Source: Baylisascaris procyonis (Eukaryota; Nematoda; Chromadorea; Rhabditida; Ascarididae). Taken from it: 64,000 nucleotides of DNA. The DNA lies in the NCBI GenBank assembly GCA_037389465.1, contig JAZARR010000069.1, forward strand, positions 1,917,501-1,981,500. The letters are read 5' to 3'. Shown here in pieces: positions 33,801-48,800 of the stretch. The position numbers were made by a program, and so were the translations under genes. The notes below the pieces were generated by a model that was given only the letters and a program-made list of their open reading frames with translations, was not told the origin of the DNA and made no database searches. Every line of letters begins with the position of its first letter. The stretch's first letter is position 1.

Positions 33801-36800
33801 GATTTTTTATAAAAACCTGATTAAAAAATCTTTTTCTGCTCAGCGGAGTCGTGCAGCATCTGAAAACTCTACTTAAGGTTATGTGCGAAATCTGACTTAG
33901 ATATCTGAAAAGAGGCGATGCCAGATTTAGATACTTAAAAAGCTCGGTGAATGTTGTGGTTTAGCAAGCAGAATGTAGTTGCGAGACCAGTTTGTTGAAT
34001 CTCCCTTGCATGATAGCGGAATGAAAATGCAGTAGCTCATTGTCTGTCTTCCACTGACCACTACGCAGTTCCACTTGCTGCCCTGTCCACGAATTTGAAG
34101 TTCACTTTGCAGTGGATGCCCGTTACTGAGGTAGCAACCATCTTGTTTAGGTGGCCGCTCAGATTCAATACGCAACAAAAACGACCATCAAATTCACAAA
34201 ACAATTTGCGTTGTGCGGCCGCTGTGACAAATGAAGTCACTAATGATGCATTCCGTAAATTTCTGTTGGCAAAATACTTTTTTTCTCTTAATGGAGAGAT
34301 CTCGAGGGTGACCGTTCCCTCAATGCTCGTTTGCTTTTGCTTCAAATTTCTTCAGATATTCAGTATGCCGCTGATGTGGACACAGCTGTCAACATCTCCA
34401 ACATATCGAAGACCTCAATATTTTTCGTGAAAACACTCCGAATCTTCAGTAAGTTCTGATAGAATGCCCCTTCGTTCCCTTTGCCCTCCCCTCTGCCCGC
34501 AAGAACACGGCCACGTTTTTACTTCAGATTTTTGGAGACCTAGAGCTCATAATACTGTTTCACATAATAAACTGCGTCACAACGGATTGGAATGTTCAGC
34601 AATTCTGGTTTTATTTTTGTCTTCGAATCACGCAGATAAATTAGAAGACTCGTGACACCTTTGATTTCCGTACGATCGCGCATGCACAACTCATTGCTTC
34701 AGTTTCGTGTAGATTTAGAACACCAGACAGTTTTTGTTGCTCGACCCCGCCTTTCCCTCCCCCCCCCCCGCCCGGAATCCCAGCTTGTAATACGCGAGCA
34801 CTAAGGTATTTCCCTGGCATTCAGGACACCCAGATATCGCAAAGCTCTATCTGCCATTGTTATCCAGAGCTCCTTACACATTTTATGCAACCTGTAAATT
34901 TGATCACCGTGCCCCCACCTCAAGAAGGTCGGACCTTATAAATGGAGGCTGAACAACCCAAATTCCCCGATGTAAGCTGAAGAGTTGAATCGTACAGTGG
35001 ATGGGGGTCGGCTGCAGATTAATAAAGGTTTGACCACTAATTTTGTGGTCACTTCGACGCGTTGCGTTTGACTATAATGGCTACAAGTTTGCTGGCTACT
35101 AGAACATAAAAATAGTAATGTCGCTAAAACTAATGTTGCTACGTCACTGTCATTATCCTACGAATTCAACAATTTTGAACCTTTAAAATTAAGACAAGTC
35201 GACCACAACGAAACGGCATTTCGCACCTCCCACAAACTTTTCCACAAGATTGCAAGCTTCACTCTTTAAATGCACCACAGCTATATTTAATTGCGCTCTG
35301 TGAAATGCACATTCCTTGAAAATGTGAAATTGGGTGAGTGACGATGACGGCATGAGATGGACTGCATTAACGTCATATACCGCAGGGATCCCCTCCCCAT
35401 CATCTTTGACTGAGGGAAGGAGAGGGAGAAGGAATGCAGCCCATAAACTACAGGATCTTCCGAAAAGTAGGACATAGCTAGATAATAAGAAGGTAGTAGG
35501 ACGATTACGAAATTCCATTAAGTTCTTAAGCAAAGTCATAGAAAATTTCAAGTTTCTGACATCCCTACCGTCCTTTCGGATAAAAATTCACGCCATGAAA
35601 GCACCAAAGCCTCTGAAACGAGGTGGATTCCTAGCACTCTTAGGGCCCTAATTTCAAATGGCAAATGTAGAGGAGGAGTAGAGAAGGTGGGAAAGGTGGG
35701 GGGGGGGGGGGGGAGTGACAGAATAAAAGAAATACACTTGCTTAACTCTATAAACAATCCACTATCACATTTTGCCGCAATGTTTCCGACCCTTCCTCAA
35801 AAAGAACAGACTAAGCACAGCCGGGATCATGAAATATAGGAATGTCATTCGGCAGATAGTGTAAATTAATGCCGAAACGCATACCAAGGATGAGGACGCT
35901 CCGTTCGTGAAGGGACGATTCTGGATGTTGAAGGCAGTTGCTTTTCGTGGGATTGTCTCCTAAAAATGCCTCGTTAAAAAATAACATCTGCGTAAAAACC
36001 AGGCACGCAGCAAAGGCGAACACAGGAAACGGAGGATACATAGTGCAACCACCAGCTCTAGATTGACCGCGCCTCCTCAACAACACGGCGCATGGTGACT
36101 TTTTATGCTTTCGTACGAAGTTCTCCCCAAAATTTTTCACATTAACGGATGCCGCGGTGAGGCACAAAAAATGTATATGCAACTGCTGCAAGTTGCTATT
36201 CACAACAAAGAAGCGGGCCAACAACAGTTTCTTGTGCGCAGAAAATCGCCCTGCTGATATGCAAATTATTCTGCTAGCTATTCTACCGTAACTGCTGAAG
36301 GAGTACTAACTTTGTGACGGTATCTTATATTCTTTTTTCCGACTAAGCTGATCTAACATTGCCTATTTACATTTTGATGTTCACCGATGACATTCGGCTA
36401 CTCCGCATAGTTGGCAGTGAAAACAAGGCAGAAGATAAAATACAGCAGTAAATAAGAATTTCCATATAAATATAAAACCCACAGGCCCATCGAAGGAGCT
36501 GCAGAAGAGCCGTTATGAGTCGCATTAATGGAAGACGAAAATCGTGGACTTGGCTCTGATGAAGATTTACCCTGCAATTCAAGCGCCTAGAGTTAACACA
36601 TGTAATGGAAACAGAACGCAGGCTGGAAGATTAAAAGAAATTCAAGGCAGAAAGAAATGTAAGTATTAAGCTGTAAGTGTATTTTAGTGAAGATAACAGG
36701 CACAGCAGTGCAACTAATCAGGCTGTCCTTGCAAGGGCGTTAGACCCGCCGTTCTACTCCTAACAGAATTCCTCGAACAAGAGATTCCCGCCCAGGGTGC

Positions 36801-39800
36801 TCTCAGTCACAAAAACAAATCTCTGTCGAGACAAAATTAACTACCATACAAAAGCGGAAGTGATAATAATTTATTATTAAAAGCGACCGCAAATTTCAGC
36901 TTCCATTAAAGCAGCATATACAGAAATAGTTACTTCGGCGAAATGACGCAGCCAACGACTCAGTTAAGCTGGATCGTTTAAACAGCAAATGATTTGATGA
37001 AAAAAAGACCAGACCACTTGCGCTTTTTTGGAAGAAATTATGTAAAATGATAAACTGATGAAACGATTATTGTTCGCGCTTGAATCCTTCATCAAATGCA
37101 GTGCGATGGCAACCGGCAAGTTGTTGCTCAACAAATAGTGTGGGTTAACAAGCGGAATAGCGACCCTGGTGCAAGGTATGTTCCACATATCGCTTGTGCA
37201 AGGAAAGGAATTCGCACCAGAGATACTCCATCCGCCATAAAGTATTTCCGACATCTCTTAACGAATGCACCCCTCATCAGCTCCTAAGAAATGAAAGCGG
37301 ATGTTCCCCTGTCCCTCCTCGACTATGTGCAGTCAGATGCATCACGACTCCATCATTGATGCATCGATGTGTGCCTCCATATCTAATAAGTTCCAGCAAA
37401 TTAGGACCGGTGGACATCTAAGATGTGGAAGATTAGCCTTTCAGGCTCGTGGTCTACGCAAGCCAAAATTTATTCTCATAGTCCTTGTGCCACAAGCACA
37501 CTGTAAGAGGCACCATCTGTCGATCTGCCTAAAGATTTAAATCTTGAGCCTCAGTGCACTCAGCGGAAGCAAAACTTATGCGATAACAGCACCAGGCGCA
37601 GTTTAGGCTTAGCTTCCAAAAACCACTTCACAAACCGCACATACAAAGCTTGGAACGTTGCACAAGTGGCGAGTACCAGCACATTATTGGTGCTGGCTGC
37701 GAAAAAAACCGCTCTTCTTTTCTACTCTATTTGCTGTCGACAGCGCATACACAAGCGAACTTCATTTCAAACATATTTTCGGCATACGGCCTCTTATTTT
37801 GATCCCGCCGTGTACATCTGCGGTGGGGAAGGGAAGGGGCCTAAAATTGCAGATTATAGTTGAGCCGGGTTCTCATTATTAGCCAGAAAAAGCACCGCGA
37901 AGACACTGCAAGGAATAAAGGTTTGTCCGATTGACATTCCCCGTCGAAAAGCGTTATAGGTTTGCTTCGAAAGGCTCCAAATGATTTGCTCGAATGAACC
38001 AACTTCAACAGCACCTCTACAGAAGTTGTATTGACCACCTGGTACAGATGTCAACCAAAAGGTTAGTTTAAAGTCGCCGGACTTTTCGGGTGCGCTTATA
38101 TGCCCTTCTTGTTGACAGATTTCGTAAGTTACGGCGCGCCCCATCTTTGTGCGCTAATCAGATGGGCAACTTTGATATCTTCATCCATTTTTTGAGATTA
38201 AGGCCTCGACTGCCGCTTCGTCCACGCACATGCACTTCCTTTGTGCACGATATATCTGAGCGGCCAATCAGGAACTTCCTTTCTTTTGCTTGGATTTCAT
38301 CACCACCCACTCTCTTCCGCAAAGCTAATTCTGCAAACTCTAGTTAACCCCACTTTTCATTATGCCGAATGGTCCTTTGTCCTTCTTCCCATTCGCGCGC
38401 ATTCGCAACAGAAGTTGACTATAACACTATAACATAAAAACAACTCGAAATTCACCTTAAAGCAATGCTCAGAGGCCACGCAGCGAAAAGGCGGAGTTTA
38501 AGAATTCCATGTGCCAAATTTTAGAGGTGAGCATACCCTATACTTGCGGATGCAGCTGACCACCGTTTGTCTGTCGCAAAGGTGAATGCGTCCTCAAGTG
38601 GTGGGGATTTTTTTTTTCGGGCAGGGTAAACGGACATGTGAGCACATATCACATTTTCCAAAATCTGAGATATGTTATACCTTACTCATGGAATTTGAGC
38701 AAAAAAGGTTTTCTACAGCTAGATGATCGAAAGACTTTGAACAGAGCAAGTTTTTTAGAAGACCAGATCACGGAATCTACGATGCACATATATGTCAGTG
38801 CCCCGGAAAGAAGAGAAGAGCGGAGGCCCCTTAGCTTGGCTGTTGCAGAAAAAATTTTATATTGCCAATGAATTTGCCCGTCTTTTTCCTTTTTTTTTTT
38901 TCAGTAGAAAAGCAGAAAAAGTCTTACCTCATTCCTCCTCACAAATTCAACTTATTTTAACTTAGAGAGGTGTATATTACTTCATAACTTTTTCCTATGC
39001 TCATCCTTGGCGCCGTGGCACACTTACAGAGAACTACTCTGAAGCACAGCAATACTACTACTGATTTCTCGAATCGAACTTACTGCTGATGCCGAAACCG
39101 CCGAGCTACTTTGAGTTTGCAATTTACTGCCTGCTTTGATTGCATCTTTCGCAGTTGAACGTTCATTTGCAAGATTTTTCTGAGTGCAAGGAAGTTCCGA
39201 TGTCACATTTATGGACGCAAGCTCAGCTTCCATCATCTGAAAGAAGCAAGCAGTTAAGCATCTCAGGAGAAGAAAACTTACGGAGACATTTGTAGTAGTC
39301 AATAATGATCAGTGAAGTCAGAGAAAGTAAGGAAAAATAAGACCTCGCTTAAATGGAACGCACGCTACGCATCCTTTAAGCCATACAGTTTACATAGCAT
39401 CTGAGTGAAAAACGAAACTATGCATCATGCTTTTTCTTAGGCAACCAATCGGAGATAAAACTGACAATAAAAGTTTACCTTATGGTCACGCTAGGTTGGT
39501 TGCAACAAAAAGATATTGTGGATTGTATGACGGAACGGAACTTCGTAGAGAATATCATACAAACATGCCGAATATGCCACACCTATGGGAGCTGATTGCC
39601 AAAATACGGCTTCGAGTTAAGCAACTGGACAGACGAATAAAACAAATCGCATGGTCGTTACGGACACTAGCAAAGAGTTGCAAAAAATTAAACTAGAGCA
39701 AGAGAGAAGCACCGTCGAGTGGCTAAGCAATCGACGCACTTAAGAGCCCATCCTGATACACAGCGTTCATGTCTTGCATTACCTCACCCTTATATCAGCT

Positions 39801-42800
39801 AGGGCAGCGATTTGCCTAGCACGCCACCGTTATGCAGTTCGGCCGATAAACTCACGTCTGCACGAAAAAAGCATTTAGCATTTGCCTTTTATCGGCGTTG
39901 TATCGGCAACAACGACATAACGGTTATGAAGGCAGCCTAAGTTCCACTTTGGCAACGGCTTCATCGGTCAAAAGAAGGACCGTAAATAAAAAAGTGATGC
40001 ATACAAAGTGCCAACCTTGACAGGGAGGAAGAATATTCACCTCGATAACTAGAGTGGCTTGCAATAGTATCTACTGGAAATTGCAAAGGTATCTATTGGA
40101 AAACTCATGGTGATAGCCTGCGAAATAAAAGAGGTGTGTAAAATGCGGCATTGAATAAATTATGCGCATCGTTGAATGTCCAAATATTCTGCGAATCCAC
40201 TCACCCCGAGGACGGAGAATAAATGTCATTCCCTCCCTTCAGAATACATTTACAACTGCCAATTTCCCCGGATCGCCAACTCACTCCTTTGCCCCTCCAT
40301 CTAAAAAAAGAAACCGCATAAAACTGAGTGAAAAAAGAGAAATCTTAAAAAAAGAGCATAACCAAAACGTTTTGACATCTACATATTTCCTTTACTTAAA
40401 CTTAAAAGCATCAATGATGAACTAACACTTGAAAATCCAGAGTACCGCAATCGCGTTGAAACTAAATAGACAGTTCTCAGCAAGCGGCACAACCTAATAA
40501 CGTCAAAATCCTAATAAGGTTCCTGAATGAGGTTCCTAATAAGCAACGGAAGTAAATTTTTGTCTTTCCATAACGCAATGGGACTCCAAGATGTGACATT
40601 ACACAATGTTCTTCAATAAACCATTCAAGAATAGAACGAGTGTTTCAAGCTCACTTCTACTAGTGAATTGTTTGCTGGCAACTGCGGTTCGCATGGATTT
40701 TTGTTAGCTTCTGTGTTAGTCTTTCCTTCGTCAATTCCGTCGTCTCGTTTCGCATTTCTATTCTCTGATAGATCCTCGCAAGTCACCGAATCTTTACCAA
40801 CAGCAGGGAGCCGCAAAACTGCAGAGGGAAGTTGGTTCGTACATTCGGTTACAAGATTTATCGAAGCAATCAGATCACACTTGTTCAGCAAGGCATCAGT
40901 TAACCTAGCAGTTGCTTAGATTATGAGAAAATGTGTGCCACAGCGAACAAACCGGTGGCAAAAACGCCTTTTTAAATGGCATTTCAATTACGGCAACAGA
41001 ATTTCTCCTTTTTCAAGACAAAACACTTCCCGGAGGGAACCTTCTGCCTCACCACCGCCAGTATGGCACTGGAGGTGTATGTGGAACTAAAGCGCATTTT
41101 ACATAGACCAAATTGATTCAGACATCAGATGAGGCAGCGAATATACGAAATGCTTCATATGCATATGCTCCGGGAAGAGGCACAAAATACATCATGCGCG
41201 AAGAAGATGTGAAGCTGCCTCGTGGCAACGCGGGAAAAAAGTTTTTGAAAGATAAATCATCTCTGCAATTTTTGGAATCACCTAATTCACTAATTTACCC
41301 CCCCTTCCCCCCCCCCCAACGCAATTTTCACGTCACCGTTCTTTAGATAGATAAATTACAGATAATGTTGTAGAAAATAAATCGCCTCATTTGTACGAGG
41401 TCATCTTTCCTCTATGTGACGCAACACATCAAATGCAGCGAAGTGGCTGAGTCACATCTCTTTGCACATGATGTATCCGATGTTTATCTGTCTTAGTCTC
41501 ACAAATGTATAACATATGGCCCTACGGTTTTGGTTTGTTATATCTCAACAAAAATTATTTTTATTCTCAGGCATTTATGGGGAAACAAGCAAAGTAACGT
41601 AAGGAAAAACAAAATTTTTGGATGGAATTCGCTACACAGGCCAGCCGAACGCCGCGTCAGCGAAAATCTGGTCATCAGCAGCAAGGAATGTCTAATTAAT
41701 AATCAGCAGAGAGAACATTTCAAAATGAAAGGCTTTCTGCAACATCACCGGAAAAATTTATTAAATTTTAAATTTGAAACTTTACTAAATTTGCTAAAAT
41801 TTAAAATTTTACTACAAAACTTTCTGTATGAATTTTTCCTGCATTTTTATCAATTCACTCATACTCCGAGCAACCCGTCAACAGGACATCAGCCATCTAT
41901 GTTTTTGGGCGTTATCAACCGAGTTATTTGGAGAATCCTGACTCAAATATTACCGTTACATTATTCCTACAAAAATGTGCATATCCCCGTTCTGCCAGGT
42001 AACGTTCAGAAATTAAAAAATCGCCGTCCACCTGAGCAACTCCAAGAAGAAAACCACCTCACTCCAACGAAAGTGCTTGGAATTTCTGATCTTGTAATAA
42101 GGCGTAAGGAACAGGAACCTTGTCGACGTGGTTTCGGCAAGCGATTCTCCTCCTTCAGCACAAATCCAATCACCGTTTCCTTGAAGATAGTCTCCTCGTC
42201 CAATTGACCCAACAGCGCACCAAGACTTTTAAACAGCTCGATCACAAAACTGCCAATTGGTCGACAGAACTTCTCCTTCATTCTGATGCCCTGAAAAATA
42301 CCACAGTAATTTTTCATTACAGAGCAAGAAAACAAGTAATAAATTGTCCCGACACTCTTCACACAACACGTAAGCGATTGCAAGTTAGGTCACTGAACAC
42401 CGTCAAAACTTTGACAAACAATAACATGTTGGATTCCATACGAAAAACCTATAAAAGATGCTCAAATAACGTTGGAAGAAGGAAATACCACACAATAAAA
42501 CCCACTGATTCACACATCGATGACGAACGAGACCCCAAAGTTGAGTACTGCTGCTCCATTCTTCTTAATTCGGCAGGTGTTAGCTGCTGCGCTAGACCTA
42601 AGTCCAGCATTAAAGGCAGCAGAAGCGCGCCCAGATAGTCCACACAACTATTCAACTTTGGATTAGCTATACTCCGCGACAATTCATACAAATTACGTAC
42701 CGTTGGCATTAGCACTGCAAATACAACGATGGTTAGGGGCGTCTTTTTTTCAATGAGTCGCAGTAATGTTGCTCTGAAGGAGCACTCACCCAATGACAAT

Positions 42801-45800
42801 TCGGATGAAGACGTTTTCACTCTTGCAATTAATTTTTATCGTTTTCTATCAACGGAAACGTTTACTGTGGCCGTTTATTCAATCCTTCATACACAGAGCA
42901 CGTCGAAATGTTCGACACCACAGAAGACAGTGTACAATTCCACGCAAAACAACAACTACGAAGAGCACAACAATTCCCTTCAAGTAACTTGCGACTCTTC
43001 CTTTTTCAAAATCAAATCAGTCAATGTACCTCTGTTTTTGCATTCTTTTGCCTACTGCTTCATCTGACTATTCTTCGTGGCTTTTGTTCTCACGAAGAAA
43101 AAACCTTGCGTACAATCTTCATACGCTACTACAGCCGACGCATCTTAACAGCATTCTCGATTTTGAGTCTACTGCTTCAAACCTACCACTATTTCCTGTA
43201 AATACTTTATTCAACCTTCTCTTTTTTCGTACATTTCCGCTATGATACAATCACTGTGGCAAACGTCCAGTGACAAACCACTGTTGGAATGAGCTATAAT
43301 TAACAGCCAAACTCGAAACGAAAACGCAAACGCCCATTAAAGTCGAACAACTTACATGGTTTACGCAGAACAGCGCCCAGAGCATCATCAAAGAGTTGCT
43401 GACACATGTACCTATCGGCGAAACGCATTATATCGAACAACTGAAAAATGACGCACATTATCGACCTTCGTTCTAATAAATGAAGTTATTAAACATCAAA
43501 CATCAATCAGTGAACTATTCACCTTATCACTGAACAATTATTAATGAGAATTATCAAAATCAAAGTAAAAGCATTATTACAGTTCATATTAACAAATGCG
43601 TTCAGCTTTATGGAAAACCTCTCAATGTGAATTTTTATTAGGCTCATTGCTTGCAGCTCACTTAACGTGGAAGTCAGGAAGTGTCCGAAGCGATAGAGCA
43701 CACCAGGTATCGGCTACAGAAAGTCTCAACTAAAGCCAGTCTGGATGAATTCCCGTGCGTCCAATACACCACAAGAAAGATCCGGAATATCGTTATTAGA
43801 GCCTGCATGCTTTAAAACTTCGACTTTTGAAGAGCGACGAAAATCTAAGCACTCATTTTTAACGCCACCCTACGACCGAATCAAACAGGCTTATGATTTG
43901 GTTCAGCGAAAACATCACATCGGCTCCTGTAAGCTCTAAATCCTTATACCTGGAATTCGACGGGGCCTGAGCACTTCGAAGGGAGACTCGGCAATGAGAT
44001 ACCCACCCTCGCATGCTTTGGTTTCTTTTGCTTTCTAAGGCGTCATCGCAAAGAACTGTCAAATGAGGCATAATTCGCTCTTGCACGACTGGAATCCTAA
44101 CTTTCAATTGGAGAAAACTTGAACGGTTATAACAGCGACGTAGCAAGAGATACGAGAGAGGAATTTGCACTTTAATCCAAAACAGGTCAGTTATTCACCC
44201 TATAAGATTAACTCGAAACAGTGAAATGATATATCACACGTGGTGTCGAACTATGAGAAAATGTTGATGGAGATATTCTCGGAAAACATCACTACTTTTA
44301 GCGAATTTTGAGGTGAAAAAATTGTTACATTAAAAAGAATTTATTCACGAACCTCTCTTTTCTCTCTCCCCCCCCCCCCCAAAAAAAAGGCACTACTGGC
44401 AGTTAGTGCAAAAGATTATTCGACAGACGATGAAACATCATTTCCCGCCAGGATTTCGAGAACGGTTTCGGAAACCACTGTTGTGGGATATTTCGCACCA
44501 TCAGGAAGGAAAGGGAGGAGATAGATGGAGGCAGGAAGTAGCATTAGTAACCACGGATGGCATTTTCTTCGTATTAATAAACCAACAGCACACAGCTGTT
44601 TTCAACAGCTAAGCATTATCCCAAGTAGAGCTGTTGGCGTCACGTAGTATTACTGTCAAGATGGAATTCTCGAAAATAGCGAATTCCACGAAAAAATTCA
44701 GAGACAAAAATTAAGCAAATTCCTACCTTTGACTCGCTAAACTCATTTAGCTGCAATAAGCCTTCGCAGTAGCGAAGAAAATCGCCCACGAGATGGACAT
44801 CATCGACGAAAGAAATGCGAGCACCCATATCCCCCTCTTCACACCATCGAGAAAAAAACGATCGACAGTATTCACTTTCTCTGATCAGCTTATCCCTGAA
44901 CATGAAAAACAGGTATCTTAGCAATGCCGTTATATACACCTTACTGCGATGTCAACTTTGGTCGTTTTCGACTGCAACTAACCGCAATACGCAGCAGCCT
45001 GTGTTGAACACTCTCTTTTCCTTAATAAACCCACTGAAAACTAAATTAACCTCGATAAGCAACATCCCCAGCACATATTATCACTGAGATAGCATTATCA
45101 CATTACCAGAGCACAACGAATCGCAAAATATGTAGAGGTTAAACGAAATTGCTTTGCATTTTATATAGGATGTGACAAGTAAATCGATTGAGATGTGACA
45201 GCCCTCACTTTAACTCAAAAATAATTTGTTCAAATGCTAGACTGAGTATGTAAAATAATGCTAATTAGATGACAGCAATGAGGATCAACGAAATAAGAAC
45301 ACAGCTCTGGTAAATACGATGGTAGCCGAACATAGAAGCCGATTGCACGCTACTGAGGCGACGAAAAATAGAGCGATTCGAGAACGGTTAGCTCATGCAT
45401 TAGACGTGCGAAGAGTTGTTCCTGCCATCGAACGCAAATCCTCAGCACTCAAAGCCGAACCAACGAAATCAAAGAAAGCAGTTACCCATTCATAAGTTCG
45501 AAATAGCAATTGCACTGTCATCACATAAACAAAGAACTATCTTTCTCTTTCAAAGTGCAAACTTTCTACTGTTTTTGCCAATATCACTACGATATCTCTG
45601 TATATGCTTCTAAACCGAAGAGTGTATTTAGAAGAGTTCTGCTTTACTGTCATCTTCTAGCTGGGAAGAATGTATCGTAGCACAGCAATGTTGGTATAAT
45701 GGATTCACAAAAACCGACAATCTTCTGTGAGTGCTAGTTTTCGAAAGATACACCAATAGACCGCAAAAAAAAAAAAAAAAAAAAATCCTATGCACCCGTC

Positions 45801-48800
45801 GCATCAGCCACAGTGGCCTCACTACGGAAAGCATGCAAAAAATAGCTCGGAAACGAACCGCTGTGCCAAAAATACTTCCATTTTCTTCCCTTGTTCATCC
45901 GTACAAGCAACTTCGACGAGATTTTTGTCAGTCGCAGCCTAAATATCACATAGATTTCTGAGTTAAACATTAAAAATCTCATAACCTCAAACTGCGAATA
46001 AATTCATGAACAATGGAATCCGACAGCTCAGAGAAAAGGTGTCTGGTGAAGCAATGAAGCGTTTAAAAATGGGATCGAATGTAAAATAACCAAAAAAAGG
46101 AAACATTGCAAGGAAAAGGCGGTAAGCTTTGTTGAGCTTTAGTAAAAACGCAGTGAACTTCCGACCGAAAAACTGGGGAACAGGAAACAGCAACAACTCC
46201 TGAACTACAAATTTCCAAGGACTGTTTCAAGCATGAGCCTAAACAACATCACGAATTTGCTGCAACCTTAGATAACAAACGAGGGAGGTAAAGTGGAGCA
46301 AAACCGCACCGAATTATGTGTGTGTTACCGCCTAAACCTGAGTGGCATTTAAAAAACCTTCAGTGTATGAAAAATGCGCAAGCTATCTGAAGCAGACAGT
46401 TTTCATAATTATCTCAGATCTCTGCTTGAAAGCGACTTGCTATCACAGTGCTGAAAACATGTTGTGAGCTCAACTTTCAAGCGAACGTCTGACTGCAGCC
46501 ACAACCTTCACGAGGGAAGTCACTTCCGACTGTTAATTTCAACCAGAAATCAGTCTGCCCCCTTTAAAAATAGAAAACGCTATTATCTCCACTTTTCCTT
46601 CTCGCTTTCCTCCCTGCTCTTTTCCCTCGCTCTTAACAGTACTCTCTGGCGAGGCTGTGAGGTCCATCAAAAGCAAGACTTGGTAATCGAATGGGACGCC
46701 CCGTTAGAGGATGGTAGTTAATGTTGTCATTCGAAGCCTGAAACATCGACTTCCGAGCAACTGCGAATGCAATTTTTGCTGAGGAGAACAATGGCGGAAA
46801 CTACTCGCCCCCTCCCCTTTTTCCATTGGGCAGTCTCACCTAAAACTGAAAAATCCTGAGAGATGGGGTAGGAGGCAATATACGACGCACTTTGAATTTC
46901 AATTCATTTTGTCGTTTAAACAGCCTGAACTTTCTTCAGTGAGAGAGCTGTTAATGAAGAATGAAACCAAACACAACGAATAAAAAAAGGCAGGCGTATC
47001 GCAATTGGTGCCATGAAAACAGCACCTGATGGATCCATCGGTTCGGGTGATTTTATCGCTTAACTGATAGAAAGAATTTACCAATAACCTAACAACTCAA
47101 CCACTGAAGCATCAGCTTCGACGAGGGACTAAGGTTAGGATCAGTGGCTTGTATGGAAAATGCCTTTTTCGTTTCAAATAGAAAGCACATCTCCACAGCG
47201 TTCTAAACGTGGCCAATCTCGATCACTGCGACAGTCAGAAAGCCATTTCTCAGCGATTTCACCCGGCAATCATATTTTTACATGTTCGTGCTAGAATCTC
47301 TATCCGCGAAATTTTGACGTGGCCTGAGCACTTTGGCGCGCCACTCTTCGAATCGATCAGGGAACACCGCTGCCGCCATGATTTTTTCGTCTTGCAGAGC
47401 ACAGCGCCGCACTGGACGTTCTCGCTTCAGAAAAAGCAAACAAGCAACCACTGAACTCGAAAATAGTATGCGGTAATGTTGTATGCAATTTATTACAACA
47501 CCTACCACTGAATTTGTCCCACTCTGCTATTAACTCCACATTTAAACAAGTGCGATAGATAATAATCAAAAAAGGCTTTCATACAGCTGACTTGAATCAA
47601 GATTTTCAAGTTAATAGACAGCTATTTTACCGATTCAACTATTGCTCGCGCCTCTCTCATTTGCTCTAGTCGAAAACCCCCATAAAAATATTCGGACACA
47701 GATTTTTCACATAAATAGTCATTGAAGACGAATAAAAAATCTACGAAAGAATTAAACGATACTGATGGGGTTGGCGACGTCGCTTGACGAACATGAATGA
47801 ACTTGTCGACAGAGATTCCACATGTGATTAGCGCTTTATTTCTTCCATCGGCCGAGATGAACGCTCTCAGTGCTGGTGGCAACGCGGCCACTTGATTCAC
47901 CTTGATGTTTATGCGAGCGGAAAAACAAAGATGACAATTAGATCCACTGTTGAAATAAACACATTTGCTCACTTGATGTCTTTTTTCATTCGTGATTATA
48001 AGCAAATCTCTTTCAGAGAGGTGAATGTCGATTAGCGACCCCAAGCTACAGCAAGGTCGACTACGCTGGAGCGATGCACGTCCACTAACTACTCGATGTA
48101 ACAACCGACAGTCTGGTATGCATGATCGTACGATTAAAGGAAACAACAGACGTATGATAATCCACAGCACTCCCCATCAGTGTCGAAACATGATCTCTGA
48201 CGACTTTCCTCTCCTATACAGTGTCTGCTCCCAAAGAATGTTCTCCTTGATCAAGCTCATGAGGTTCAACATTGCGTGATACCAAATCGTGTGTATGTCG
48301 TAATGAAGCTCCCTTTTAAAGCTGACAAAATGCGCTTCAGTTACATAGGTAAGACCTAACCTCTTGTACTGTTAATTGGAAGGTCCACAGAAAGCAAGTC
48401 GTCTTGGCATATGCAGCCTTCATAGACGCGACTGTTCTATAAACAAAAATTATGCAAATGAACAAAATACCTGCAAACGAGTAGCAAAATGTGTTGAAAA
48501 GGTTTACTAATCTACACATATAATAATTTTGTTTTAATTCATTAAGAGACATTAAGGGTTATCCACGAAACGTTCTTATCAATAGACTACGTTTATAGAA
48601 AAACAAAACTTTTTTTGAATGAAAGATCAGGTTCAGCTCATAATCATTTCAAGCAGTCCAAACATATTATTTCACGACTAGCAAACGCTTCGACTATGTG
48701 CTTTCTTGTGCTGTTTCCGTCCACTGTATGTGGTTCATAAATCAGTCGTAGTGGAGGTCTCTGGGATAAACACTTTCAAAAAGATGTCGCGCATCCCCAT

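Noticed and set aside
35189..35551. Open - strand frame ending CRFVVVDLS as an IBTK exon
   Set aside because: It ends in a stop with no compatible donor and lies between exons 36483 and 33235, which already join in phase.
41530..42207. Longest open frame in the window (225 codons, + strand)
   Set aside because: Its 3' part is antisense to an IBTK exon with proper splice sites and phase; composition is AT-rich intron-like (poly Lys/Phe/Leu) and no domain is visible.
47622..48170. Single uninterrupted 182-codon exon
   Set aside because: Contains at least one likely intron (about 47901-47972) by splice sites; the frame is open through it by chance, so I split it, with the alternative noted.
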